Shown one piece after another: positions 48,702-59,022 of a DNA stretch of 64,000 nt; the first letter of the stretch is position 1, and every line of letters starts with the position of its first letter. The notes beneath the pieces are model-generated. The model did no database searches. It was not told the DNA's origin and saw only the letters and a program-made list of their open reading frames with translations. Origin of the DNA: Rhexocercosporidium sp. MPI-PUGE-AT-0058 (lineage: Eukaryota > Ascomycota > Leotiomycetes > Helotiales); contig JAGTJL010000006.1 of the NCBI GenBank assembly GCA_020746875.1, positions 496,001 to 560,000 on the forward strand. The letters are read 5' to 3'. The position numbers and the translations under genes are program-made.

Positions 48702-50660
48702 CTAAACAAGACAAAATGGTGTTTCCTCCAATTCCATACTCATCGCTTCTCCATCCATGATACCATGCACATAACTCTCGCCCACGACTTCGAATCCATT
48801 GTTCACTTTCCTCAGCACATACGGACTAATCGCTCCAAAAATCACACAAATCAGGTCTCCGGGTGCAGCAAACTCAGGAGCCATCCCAGGATACCCCTTT
48901 TCCGAAATGAAAGGTCGAAAGTCGTACAAACACTGCATCGCCATATGATATTTTCTCCACGCAGCCTTCTTCACCTCATCTTTATAACCTGAGAGCTCAC
49001 CGGAATTCCGCTCTGTGATCTCAAGCAATCCCGCTTTGGCATCAGGGTGTGCTCGACGCCGAGTATAATGGTGCCACTGTTGATCGGCGCAAGGAATTCT
49101 CCAGAGTGCTTCCTCCCAGAACTGCGGATCGTTGGAAATTGGCGGTGACTTCTCTTGTGCTAATTGGCAGCAACCGACGACTTCGCCAAGGAGAGTGTCT
49201 AAGGAGAGATCCAGGAGTGTGTCTGTTTGTTGGCAGTTTTCCATTTTCCATGGTGTACCTACTTTTTCGATTGTGTCTACGATGATGCCCGACATTGTAA
49301 GTTGTCCAGGATTGTCGTGGCCCGCGATCTTAACTTCCTTCGCTCCGGAGGTACTGAAAAGCGGTATCCATGGCGGTGCACGGCATTTATATGACCCCAG
49401 TGGTTCAGTGAAGGAAGAAGTGAAGTCCGGAACCCACGTTGGGAGATTTATTTTACTCTTGGACCGAGATCGACACCAAGAGAGAACATCCGTGAATCCG
49501 TTCTTCAACAACGCCCTGGCGGTATCTTCGTATACTTCGTGAGCTTTCTTGTCATAGTCAACCTTGATATCTAGCGTCCCAGCATCAGGCGCCACTCCCA
49601 ACAGCCCAAAGATCTTGTCTCGCGGATCAGTGGCTTTGGTATAACCCGAGACCAGACTGAGCAGCTCCAGCATGGAAGAACGGTATTGCGGACTCTTCTT
49701 CTGGTATCGGTTTCGGGATCCAACGAGACGACACGGTGCACCACTATCGCCGTCCTGGATAAAAGTTGATAGAGTCTGCTTAATTTTGGGATCCGTTTCC
49801 GCAGAGATGGAAGTAAGTCGATCGACCGTCAGGACTGTATGTAACGCGAGGAATAGGAAGCTAGCGCTGAGCTGAGGGAACGACAATCTCTTCGTCCCAC
49901 AGGCTATCACGAGGTCATTCGCAACAGAGAACTCTTGTACGATCCAAGTGCGAGTGAAATAACTCCTTTCACTTAGGTATTTGATCGCAACCTGTGGAAA
50001 GTCCAGTCCAAGTTTTTCGGACAAGTCGATGAATGGCTGTCTGACGGGTAAGAGCAACCCTTCTGGATCAGGGTCCCACATTTTGAGCATGATCTCTCGA
50101 GTCAACCGCAACTGGCCAGCTTCGATAGCATCCTCTCCGATCTTCTTCAAGGCGGCCATTGCGCCATCACTGTCGTCTGCAGCTGGCCCGAGCCAAGCAA
50201 ACACCTTCGTCGCCGCTTTGTATATCTCTGTCATCCGTTTCACTTGCGCCGTCTTCTCTTGATTGTCTTTTTGATTGATGCATATAGCGTCTACCCAAAC
50301 CAAGAGAAGGTCATCTGTCTGCATGTGAAGCAAGGCTTCATGAAGACTGACGGTTATATCGAGCGTTTTGTCGTTAACCTTGATGGTCTCGAATCGAGTC
50401 AAATCACCCCAGGTGTACGACAGAGCTACGTACGGTGGTTTCTCATCCCAATTGTATGGCGTCAATGAAGTTCGAAGCGGTGAGGTATTCTCGTATTCGT
50501 CGTTCGAAGGGGCTTCGGTTGCGGGGAAAAGTTTCAACAGTCGAATCTGGTCGTCGGGGTTGAACGGTGTCTCGGTGTACGAAAACGAAGTCATCTTGAC
50601 TTTTTGTTGACAATAATCGCCTGTTCTCTTGGCACTGGGTCTTGGAGTTGAGAGAGGCAA
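48702..50660 (-). CDS. HET-domain (heterokaryon incompatibility) protein, intact
   Basis: A single open frame of 652 codons; Met23 (MTSFSYTETPFNP) is an equally good start. The HET domain lies at about residues 75-230. Its signature blocks are PPYVALSYTWGD, LLLVWVDAICINQKDN, RMTEIYKAATKVFAWLG and YFTRTWIVQEFSVA. The middle has YTKATDPRDKIFGLLGVA, also typical of the family. The rest has no recognised domain. HET proteins trigger cell death when genetically different fungal cells fuse, as part of allorecognition. The intact frame contrasts with the broken genes around it, so selection may still act here. The specificity and partner are unknown. Confidence 0.9.
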   Translation of the reverse strand: MPLSTPRPSAKRTGDYCQQKVKMTSFSYTETPFNPDDQIRLLKLFPATEAPSNDEYENTSPLRTSLTPYNWDEKPPYVALSYTWGDLTRFETIKVNDKTLDITVSLHEALLHMQTDDLLLVWVDAICINQKDNQEKTAQVKRMTEIYKAATKVFAWLGPAADDSDGAMAALKKIGEDAIEAGQLRLTREIMLKMWDPDPEGLLLPVRQPFIDLSEKLGLDFPQVAIKYLSERSYFTRTWIVQEFSVANDLVIACGTKRLSFPQLSASFLFLALHTVLTVDRLTSISAETDPKIKQTLSTFIQDGDSGAPCRLVGSRNRYQKKSPQYRSSMLELLSLVSGYTKATDPRDKIFGLLGVAPDAGTLDIKVDYDKKAHEVYEDTARALLKNGFTDVLSWCRSRSKSKINLPTWVPDFTSSFTEPLGSYKCRAPPWIPLFSTSGAKEVKIAGHDNPGQLTMSGIIVDTIEKVGTPWKMENCQQTDTLLDLSLDTLLGEVVGCCQLAQEKSPPISNDPQFWEEALWRIPCADQQWHHYTRRRAHPDAKAGLLEITERNSGELSGYKDEVKKAAWRKYHMAMQCLYDFRPFISEKGYPGMAPEFAAPGDLICVIFGAISPYVLRKVNNGFEVVGESYVHGIMDGEAMSMELEETPFCLV

Positions 50661-51674
50661 ACAAGATTGAATCCTCGAAATCTTGCTTGATAGAATAAAT
50701 GAGAGGGTCGTTTTCAGCTTTCAGCTTTCAGCCACGTTTCAGACTCACGTGTCATCTCAGAACCTTTCGCTTTGGAGGTAAGCGAGACCATAATTACAGA
50801 TGTAAATAGTTTTGAATGTATTCACGAGCTGTCAAATTGCGGCGATTTCAAACCTCCGAAAGGAAAAGTGCCTTGTAGATAACATGGGGGGTTTCCTTGT
50901 GAATCATTGTAAGGGAAAGATAAGCTCATGTCCGACTCTCGTTCAAAATTATGATACTTCTTCTAGTCTCCATCCTCGCCTGCTGCAGATTATAAATTGC
51001 ACCCCTCCATCCGTTATTGTCGTCTCTGCAGCAGAATATTGAATGAGCGTTTGAGAGTGGTTTCTTGGTACCAATAGTGTTGCAACTACCACGAAGAAAA
51101 AAAATATGTATGTTTTCACCAGGCTAGATCATGCGACCCAGTGGCGGGGCCCCTCTCGTACAAAGTCTTGGCTGTATGCTCCTTTTACGGGTAAATATAT
51201 ATATTTGGAATCTAGGTAATCGAAGTTTAAAAAACACAGGAGGATGAATCGTTTTTGTTTCTCGTGTTAGCTGTATGCAAGAATCCCAACCGTCTTGTCT
51301 CATTGGATAGTGATGGGGACACTCCTGCCGCTGTCGTGTCAATTGTCTAAGTAGCCCAGTTTGTTTTAGATCCAACCCTGTGACGATGTTAAGTTACCGT
51401 TCACTTCAATGGCCCAAAGGTTTGTTTAAACTATGCACCGTTTTTCATACATAGTCAGTCGTGAGGATGCATCAACGCGTCCGTTTCCACCCTTATCTCC
51501 AAGAAATCTTAGTCCTTCTCGATAATACCGACGTCAACCTCAACTGCTTCCGCTCATCAACATCGTCTTCGATCTTCTGCATATCGACCATCTATAATTG
51601 ATCGACCCCAAAGATCTGGCTGTGAATCATCATCTCTCGCTTGCCCTTGCCCCATCCAACGTAGTCAAAGTAAC
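50661..51674. other. Intergenic stretch
   Basis: About 1 kb with no supported gene. The first part is the HET gene's upstream region. A minus-strand frame near 51500-51680 (GWGKGKREMMIHSQIFG) is mildly protein-like but too short to assign. Confidence 0.4.
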
Positions 51675-51977
51675 TTGTCTGTAGAAGAAAAGAAAGAAGC
51701 TTTCGGCATTGGGAAGTTCTTGACGTTTACGCCCCAAGCCAATATATCAGCTACGAACTTGACGGGCGCTTCGTTGTATATCACTGGAGTCACCGACTCT
51801 ATTGTCTGTGATGGACCCTGTCCTTGTATTTGGGATGAGCCGGCAAAGACACACTTCGAGAATGCAAAGCTTACTTAGTATCTGCATCATGACTCAAGCC
51901 ACAATATCAACTTCTATTACAACGCGGCCAGTGCGTACAAAGTCATTGCGGACTTTATTGGAGCTAGTGATCTCTGA
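51675..51977 (+). pseudogene. C-terminal fragment of an alpha/beta hydrolase
   Basis: An isolated stretch reads TNLTGASLYITGVTDSIVCD, GPCPCIWDEPAKTHF and, after a TAG at 51876-51878, HDSSHNINFYYNAASAYK to TGA at 51975. This fits the acid strand and catalytic-His end of secreted fungal alpha/beta hydrolases (Asp in the GVTDSIV loop, His in SSHNINF). The N-terminal two thirds, with the nucleophile elbow, are absent upstream. It is a remnant without function. Confidence 0.45.
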
Positions 51978-52675
51978 TATTCTGTGTTGAATATCTGGGA
52001 ATGGGGGGTTGGTGGTTGTGGAAGAGCAGTAATGTCAATTCTTGTGTCTAGGAATCATTCCGGTTTAGGTTTCCTAAAATCATTACTCATTGTCCCTACT
52101 TCCGAATGATCTTCTCGGTGTTCTAGATTTTTCATTGAAGTAGATATGACAATAGCTTAATTGAACTTCACTTCATCAATGAAACAATGCAATGAAGACA
52201 AAGAAGACACAGAAGGAGGTCGGCAGGATAGACTTGCATAGAAACACAACGCACAACAGTTCGCCCCCCCAAAAGTGGATATCCCACAACTTCTATTCTA
52301 TTACAAGCTTTCTTCTCTCAGGGCAGCTATATTTTTCCTTCTTTCCTGTTGGTTGGTATGACGTACCCCGCTGGGAATTCAAAGATACCCCGCACCGGCA
52401 CCCCAAACGGCAAACCTAACTTTTTCTCCAACACGGGGCATACCTGTGGCTAAAATGGCCTGGAAGGCTGCTAGAAAAAGTTTCCGGCAGGGAAAGACAC
52501 TTGGTCGTCAATGCCTTAAAATCTTTGTCCATACCCCATGCTGCTTTTTTGCGATTAGAGATTTCTTTTTGGAAATACAAAATTATTTTTCTCCTGTTGA
52601 GAACCATCTCCTCAGCATCAACGTCCACCAATTAGAAACAATTAGTTTTCTTTTCTTGACATTTATCCTTCCATA
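51978..52675 (+). promoter_or_regulatory. Upstream region of the microsomal P450 gene
   Basis: About 700 bp without a gene, ending at the ATG of the P450. T-rich tracts at about 52545-52595 and 52640-52670 could be part of the 5' leader. No specific site is recognised. Confidence 0.3.
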
Positions 52676-54436
52676 ATGGTACTCTTCAAGTTATTAGATA
52701 TTCGCCCATCAGTCTGTGCACTAGCCCTGGCTTGCTTTTGTGTAATCGCATATCTCAATTTTCGTTCTCAGCGAGTTCCTAGAGGGCTTCGTCGAGCTCC
52801 CGGCCCTCGAGGACTTCCCTTGGTTGGCAACACGCTCCAGTTAGGTCCACAGCCGCAGAAACAGCTGAAAGCATGGGCCGATAAGTATGGAGAGATCATG
52901 CAGATTCAAATAGGATGGGAAAACTGGGTGTATCTGAATTCACCAGCTGTAGTCAAGGAAATAATCGACAGGCAAAGTGCCATCACTTCAAGCCGAGCGC
53001 CGATGCCAGTGGGTAACGATATCATCAGCGGCGGGATGCGTTTTCTGTTCATGGGCTATACGCCTACCTGGCGCACACTCCGGGCGATTGTCCACAAACT
53101 TATGACTCCAAAATTGTCCGATCTGTACAGGCCATCCCAGGAATTCGAAGCGAAGCAGCTCATATTCGATCTGTTGACCGACAATGCAAATCAGGAGGAT
53201 TTCTATATGCACGTTAGGCGCTACACGACATCTGTTGCCTTAACTTCAACATATGGTCGGCGAGTGCCAAAATGGGTATGACTTCCCACCTCCATTTTGT
53301 ACAGTGCTCTGAGAGTTGAACCTAACTGTCGTTGTTAAGGAGAGCGAAGATGTTAAAGAAGTCTACGCCGTGATGAAGGAATTTTCGGAAGGTACGGCTC
53401 CTGGAGCGTTCTTGGCCGATTTAATCCCTCCACTTGCGAAGATTCCAGTGTTCCTTCAGTGGTGGAGAACGCGAGCATTGGAATATCAGCATCGACAAGT
53501 CAGGATCTGGATGAAATACTGGAACGACTTGATGGTAAAAATGGATACCGAATCGGCTCCAGAGTGTTTTGTTAAGCGATTTGCGGAGACAGACTACAAG
53601 AAACAAGATATCGGTGAAGTCCAGGGGGCATTCGTGGCAGGAACAATGATAGAGGTATTACCAAATCACGAACGAAGAACATTACGTAGTGCTAATATGA
53701 AGACAGGCCGGATCCGAGACTACCTCAGCTTCCTTGAATAGCTTGATTTTGTACCTCGCTGCCAATCCAATCTCGGGCTTACGATGAGTTGGAAAAGGTA
53801 GTTGGCCCATCTGCATCACCAACATTTGACCATGAGGATCAGCTTCCTTACATTCGGGCTATGGTGAAAGAGATCCTGCGGATTCGGCCAGTCACAAACA
53901 TAGGCACTCCTCACTATACGACGGCCGATGTCACCTACAAGGACTACTACATTCCAAAGGGGACTATCGTTTGCATCCACACCTACGCCCTTCACTTGGA
54001 TGCCTCTCGATACGATGCGCCGTACGAGTTCAGACCAGAGCGGCGGTATCTCCACCACCCTCTTAAGGCAGGCGCGTACGCCAGTCATCCCGATCCGTAT
54101 GCTCGCGACCACTTTGCTTTTGGTGGTGGCAGGCGGATCTGCCCGGGTATGCATCTCGCAGAGAATAGTCTCTTCATCACCCTGGCGAAGATTCTATGGG
54201 CATTCAAGATCGAACCTGGTCTGAATGTTGATGGAACTCAGCAAGTCATGGATACCTCGGATGATGCGTACGAATTAGGTTCGAACACTCTGCCGAAACC
54301 ATTCAAGGCCCGCTTCATTCCGAGGGATAGGCAACGACAGGAGGTCATAAGGGACGAGTGGCAGAAGGCAAAAGTAGATGGGTTCTTTCTGGGTAGTACC
54401 AAGGTCAATACGGATGGCATGGTCGTCGCATCCTGA
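52676..54436 (+). pseudogene. Microsomal cytochrome P450, one frameshift
   Basis: An N-terminal anchor (ALALACFCVIAYL) is followed by a Pro-rich hinge (RAPGPRGLPLVGNTLQLG). Two introns are supported: 53276-53339 (gtatga to gttaag) and 53655-53706 (gtatta to agacag). The joins give KWESEDVKEVY and an I-helix AGSETTSASLNSL. The K-helix is VKEILRIRPV (ExxR) and the heme loop is FAFGGGRRICPGMHL with the Cys ligand. The general look is of fungal secondary-metabolism P450s of the CYP64 (O-methylsterigmatocystin oxidoreductase) kind. Between NPISG and YDELEKVVG, at about 53770-53782, the frame slips by one base with no intron possible, so the protein would end at residue ~340 without its heme site. 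The rest is intact, so sequencing error should be considered. An SDR and a hydrolase follow on the same strand. Confidence 0.8.
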
Positions 54437-55051
54437 ACAAAACTTCTTTAATGAATACTCATGTACTTTGCCATGGTTGTAACCCTCCGAGTTGAGTGTG
54501 AATATGCGTTAGGTCAACTCGTACACATGCCTTAGGTTTCCACGGCCGTAAGTTTGCCATTACCAATCCACAACTAATTGCTTGGCTGAATCATATATTT
54601 GGACGTGATGGATTAACAACCTTGTTCACCGTGGCTAAGGCTAATGCTTGTAATACATGCAATGACCCCAATTTTCCTATTGTGGTTTGTTTAATAATTA
54701 CCCCACCACGTTTGGAGCGACGTGGGGTAAAGGTTGGGGTTCTCCGCCAAGCCCCGCAAATAGTCTTTGCTTAGCGAGAAAGGAGGTTATCCGACGAGAA
54801 ACATAATTAGCGGTAGAAAACAGTTCAGAGCATAAGTAAAGGAAGGCTCACTTAGGTGCTGAACTGCAATGTCTCGGTATGTTGATCGAATCATTTTCTG
54901 AATCATTTCAGTTCGCGCATGTTCTTGACCATCATTTCTGTATTTTCTCCATTTTGCTGATCCCACACCCAACATCCCATACATAGGGCACTGCTACATC
55001 GTCCCTTTTCAAGAACAACACCAGAAAAATCCCTCTTGAAGTCGCTGCATC
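54437..55051. other. Intergenic stretch with a small hairpin
   Basis: About 600 bp between the P450 and the SDR. Near 54700-54728 accccaccacgt and acgtggggt form an imperfect inverted repeat that could be a palindromic factor site or a hairpin. Nothing else is seen. Confidence 0.35.
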
Positions 55052-55956
55052 ATGTCCAGATCCGTTGCTTTGATCACTGGTGCAGCATCGGGTATTGGCC
55101 TGGCTCTGACCCGCCATCTTCTCGCCAAAGACTGGCTGGTCGTCATGGCCGATGTCAACACAAAACTGGGGTCAGCTGCCGCATCTGAGCTTGGCGATTA
55201 CGTCCGCTTAATTCCAACTGATGTCTCTATCTATTCGCAGCAGGCCAAACTCTTCTCTGAAGCCTTTGCATGGGGCCGTGATCGCCTGGACTTTTTGCAG
55301 CTAATGCTGGTATCGCAGGTACCACGGACTTTTATGAATCCGAGGAGAAGCTTGATGATGATGGCATTCCGAAGGCGCTTGACATGATGACTCTCAAAGT
55401 TGATATGGATGCGATTGTGCAAGGCGTGTGGCTTTTTAAGCATTTTGCGAGACGAAACAAAGAACGAAAGGGCGGAAAGGTGGTGATCACTTCTTCCATG
55501 GCGGGGTTGTAGTAAGTCTCTGTTCGCACTTTAGACAATTGTCCGGATCTGTTCTTTATCAGTGTATTTGATAGTTCTAATGAATGTCTGCTGATATGTT
55601 TACATAGTCCAATGGAATCCGACCCATTATACACTGCTGCCAAGCACGGTCTGGTGGGATTTACCCGAGCGACAGGAGCGCATTTTCACCCCGAAGGCAT
55701 CACCGTCAACTGTATCTGTCCGGCATTTGTAATCACTGGTCTGGCTCCTGAAAATGTGCTTGTCAAGTTTCCAAAAGAGCACATAACCCCGATGAGCACC
55801 GTTTTGCAAGCATATGATATGTTTTTGGGAGACTCGAAATTATCCGGACAGGTTGTGGAGACGAGTCTAGATCAGGTGAATTTTCAGCATCCCCCACCAT
55901 TCACAAGCGATACGAATCGATGGCTAGCTTCTGCGACGAAAGAGCTTTGGGAATGA
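55052..55956 (+). pseudogene. Short-chain dehydrogenase/reductase, one frameshift
   Basis: It starts MSRSVALITGAASGIGLAL, with the Rossmann TGxxxGIG, then VVMADVN (NAD(H)-type acidic residue) and TDVS. A one-base loss at the T5 run 55292-55296 shifts the frame; on the far side comes NAGIAGTTDFYES, then GGKVVITSSMAGL. Intron 55512-55607 (gtaagt to catag) joins GLY to PMESDPLYTAAKHGLVGF, carrying the YxxxK pair after the catalytic Ser. It ends in VNCICPAFVITGL and LWE-stop. The pattern is a classical SDR near the 15-hydroxyprostaglandin dehydrogenase-like group. It would oxidise or reduce a hydroxyl/ketone, plausibly on a product of the neighbouring P450. The homopolymer position makes a sequencing error a real alternative. 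Confidence 0.8.
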
Positions 55957-56297
55957 GTGCAGTTCTGTTACTGAACATTAAGCCCACTTGTTGCGGCGAA
56001 GGTTGAAAAGGATCATGGTTTATTGGATTATCATTTGTCATTGACCAAAAACAAAATATGCTTGCCATTTACTAGCTTACATAAAGTGCTATGGCAGTTG
56101 TTAGGACTGCCTGTACTATTTGACTTGCATCAAGGTTCTTCTATTTCTATTGTCAATAGGAGGGCGTTGGTCGTAAGCGAGACGTGGATCACTGACGTAA
56201 TTGCCAATTCTTGGAAGAAGTACGTACAACAAAGGCTTATATCACCCCCATCATTGCATCTTCCCAATATTAATCTACTCAACTAGTATTCAATATC
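55957..56297 (+). promoter_or_regulatory. Spacer upstream of the alpha/beta hydrolase
   Basis: About 340 bp between two co-directional genes. A 56023-56286 open frame is not convincing. The region presumably holds the hydrolase promoter. Confidence 0.3.
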
Positions 56298-57245
56298 ATG
56301 GACCTGGCTCTCTCGTTGAAGTTTGAGGGCTGGAATATCCGATATAATATATTGAAGTCTCAAGATCCTTCAGCTCCAACTCGCCCGGCAAAATGTGCAG
56401 TCTTCGTTCATGGAACACCATGGTCATCCATTGTCTTCAAGCCTACCATTGAAGCTCTCCTCGCAAGAGGATCATATCAAATCCTTGTCTACGATCTCGC
56501 AGGCTATGGACAGTCGCAAGAATTCGACACAAGCAGTTCCACAACATCCTCCGAGAATGAGTTCCAAGGAGACACTTCCGTGAAATTCCAAGCCCGTGCT
56601 TTAACAGAACTTCTCAAACAAGTACAAATGGATGGCAGAGGAGGTCATCCAGCACCAGCAGTGATAGCACATGACATCGCCGGAACAATCGTCTTACGAG
56701 CTCATCTTCTTCACGACTGCAAATTTGACACCATGATGCTCGTCGACGCCAACTGTGTCCTACCTTGGGGAGATGGATTCTACAAACTGGCACGTTCCGA
56801 ACCACAAACATTCCTCAAATTACCGCCCAGCATTTTTGAAGCAGTCGCCAGAGCCGTAACTTGCAGCGCAGTTCATGAGCCGAAAGTCTTGCAGACTGGC
56901 TGGGAAGATGCACTTACCCACCCTTGGCTTGGTGCTGACGGACAGCGCAATTTTGTGCGTCAGGTCGCGCAAGCCAATGATGGAGATGTGGCAGAGATGT
57001 TGGATGCTAACTTGTATGGACGAGTGGGGTGTGATGTCAAGGTTGTGTGGGGAGAGCAAGATCAGTGGATTCCGAGAGAGAAGATAGAGGATTTGATCAG
57101 GAAAGTAGGTGGGAGGTTGAAGGAGAAGGCTTTTATTCCGGCAGCTGGACATCTGGTTATGTTGGATCAGCCCGGAAGATTCACGATTGAGGTTTTTGAT
57201 TGGCTGACGAGATTTGGGAGTGAGAGGAGCCATGCTGTTTCGTAA
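56298..57245 (+). CDS. Alpha/beta-fold hydrolase with Asp-type nucleophile elbow
   Basis: An intronless frame of 315 residues. CAVFVHGTPWSS is the oxyanion-hole strand and VYDLAGYGQSQ the following turn. The elbow PAVIAHDIAGTIVL has Asp where esterases have Ser, as in haloalkane dehalogenases and epoxide hydrolases. VVWGEQDQWIP supplies the acid strand and IPAAGHLVMLDQP the catalytic His. Without the usual Gly before the Asp (AHD, not GHD) the exact reaction is uncertain: dehalogenase-like, epoxide hydrolase-like or another C-X hydrolysis. There is no signal peptide, so it is probably cytosolic. It follows the P450 and SDR on the same strand and could act on their product. Confidence 0.85.
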   Translation: MDLALSLKFEGWNIRYNILKSQDPSAPTRPAKCAVFVHGTPWSSIVFKPTIEALLARGSYQILVYDLAGYGQSQEFDTSSSTTSSENEFQGDTSVKFQARALTELLKQVQMDGRGGHPAPAVIAHDIAGTIVLRAHLLHDCKFDTMMLVDANCVLPWGDGFYKLARSEPQTFLKLPPSIFEAVARAVTCSAVHEPKVLQTGWEDALTHPWLGADGQRNFVRQVAQANDGDVAEMLDANLYGRVGCDVKVVWGEQDQWIPREKIEDLIRKVGGRLKEKAFIPAAGHLVMLDQPGRFTIEVFDWLTRFGSERSHAVS

Positions 57246-57495
57246 GATAGACTTAGAAAGATTGTCTTTATGACCTGAGGCGCCGCTCTTTTCTGTCTAG
57301 TCATATTCTAACTAGCGACGCATGACTCTGGTTCTGGAGGTCGTAAGCTTTATTGAGCATTTAGGAACTTGGTCGATACCAGAATCAGCTAGAATGTAGA
57401 GAGCAATTCAGCCCTTCCAAATAGGTGTAATGCAATCAGCAATGTAGGCCAGAATACCGCGAGGACATAACCCTTCAAATGACACACACCAATCA

Positions 57496-58334
57496 CTACG
57501 GCATTTGATACACAGGCTCGCCTCCAATATGCGCAACATTCGGTTCATGCACTTCCTGCTTCGGCAGAAACTGACCCGCCTCTCCAGCCATACTGCGCTG
57601 CTCAACTCGTCTTCGCGATTCTTTTCCCGTAACAATCCAGTCCTTTTTGAGCGCCACCCAGAACAACAGGCCAAGAAGCAGTGCCATTCCAACAGCAGAT
57701 CCAATGATCCCACCAACAAGTGCACCAGTTGAGTACCCCGCATGTTTTGCTGCCGCCGCCGCCGTCGAACCAGCGTCTGTATTCGAGTTCGGTTTCCCAA
57801 TCGAGCAAGACATGTTCGCAGTTATACCGCCATCGTCCTCGTTGAGAATGGCGAAGAAGGTGGAATAGAACGCTTCGCCGTTCGTACGAAATTCCATCGT
57901 GTAGTTGCAGCCGCTTGAAGGTCGGTTACTGCGAAGGATACCTCGGAGGTAGCTGTCATCTCGTGAACGCCAGGAGTAGGAGCCATTGTTGGGCGTTGAT
58001 GCTGTTAGAACAGAGTGTCAATAAAAAATCATTTGCGCAATGAGTACCGTATAGACAGGCCTGATGAAGATTGACGTGATCTGAGATACAGATTCTTACC
58101 TGCAATAACATGTGCTAGAGTAAGATTTTTAGGTTCCCCTTGTTGGAGAGAAATTGTGACATTGCGATCACCATTCGAGGTCCATAGGATGTCGAAATTG
58201 GAGTTCGTGACTATGGTGTCTCCTGTCCTTGGTGATACAGGGACAACAGCGTCGGCTCGGCGCCATAGGGAGAATGCGCCGCAAATGGGCGCATACATGG
58301 CCAGGAGAGAGACTAGAGTTTTTGAATTCCACAT
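57496..58334 (-). CDS. Kre9/KNH-like secreted domain protein with membrane anchor
   Basis: Exon 1 is 58334-58100 and exon 2 is 58001-57496; intron 58002-58099 has gtaaga, ttctaac and acag. A signal peptide (LVSLLAMYAPICGAFS) is followed by an Ig-like domain of the Kre9/KNH type (VVPVSPRTGDTIV, FDILWTSNGDRNVTISLQQG, then NNGSYSWRSRDD). After two Cys and an Ala-rich linker comes one transmembrane helix (GGIIGSAVGMALLLGLLFWV). A basic and polar cytosolic tail ends GGEPVYQMP. The protein has about 246 residues. Such proteins sit at the plasma membrane with the domain facing the wall; a wall-glucan or sensing role is inferred. It is convergent with the hydrolase gene. Confidence 0.8.
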
Positions 58335-59022
58335 CGTGACTATTGGAGAGTTTCTAGAGCTTCAACTGAGCCGATGTTTTGAGTTTTCCTTCGTAGCTGA
58401 ACCGCGCCAGAGCCTATAAGTCGTTCAATTTGACCTGGGAGCATTGAAGTTAAGACGGTCCCTCGGGGCTTCACAATCACAGCTAATTCGTGACCTGCAG
58501 GTGCCAAGAGAAGAAGGAGAAATGAAACATTCAGATCTGAGGGGCCGCATCTTATCTATTTCGCAGGTGCTTGTCTACCCTTACTGTACTGTACAGTGGT
58601 TGACTGAATGACCCGTCTTGGAAATTGTGTAGGGTGGCTGCAGCCCTGTGTGGCGTCCACAGCCCCAACTCGCCAAGTGAATCCTTCGTTTTAGCGACCA
58701 CTGGAGGGCGTCGGATATGCTCGCAGATTGGGGAAATCGAATTTAAACCTGGCAAGTAATTTTAGTATCCAATCAGTCGACTTCACAATCTCTTGTCAAT
58801 ATTCCGAGCATGTTCGTTGAGAAGAGGATCGCTTGGCCAAATATCAAGGCTTGTTTGTTTCCAGCGCCGACTTTCAGTGCTTTCCTATGTTAACGACCAG
58901 TTGACCCGTTTCCTCGGGATCCCCTGAAAATTAGGGAGCACGACCTAATAAAGTAGACAGTATATCTCACATCGATTTGAGCCCCGCAGCAACTCAATAC
59001 AGCTCTAATAATCAGGCCAAGC
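58335..59022. other. Intergenic stretch
   Basis: About 690 bp. It must contain the promoter of the wall protein. No gene or repeat is recognised. Confidence 0.4.
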
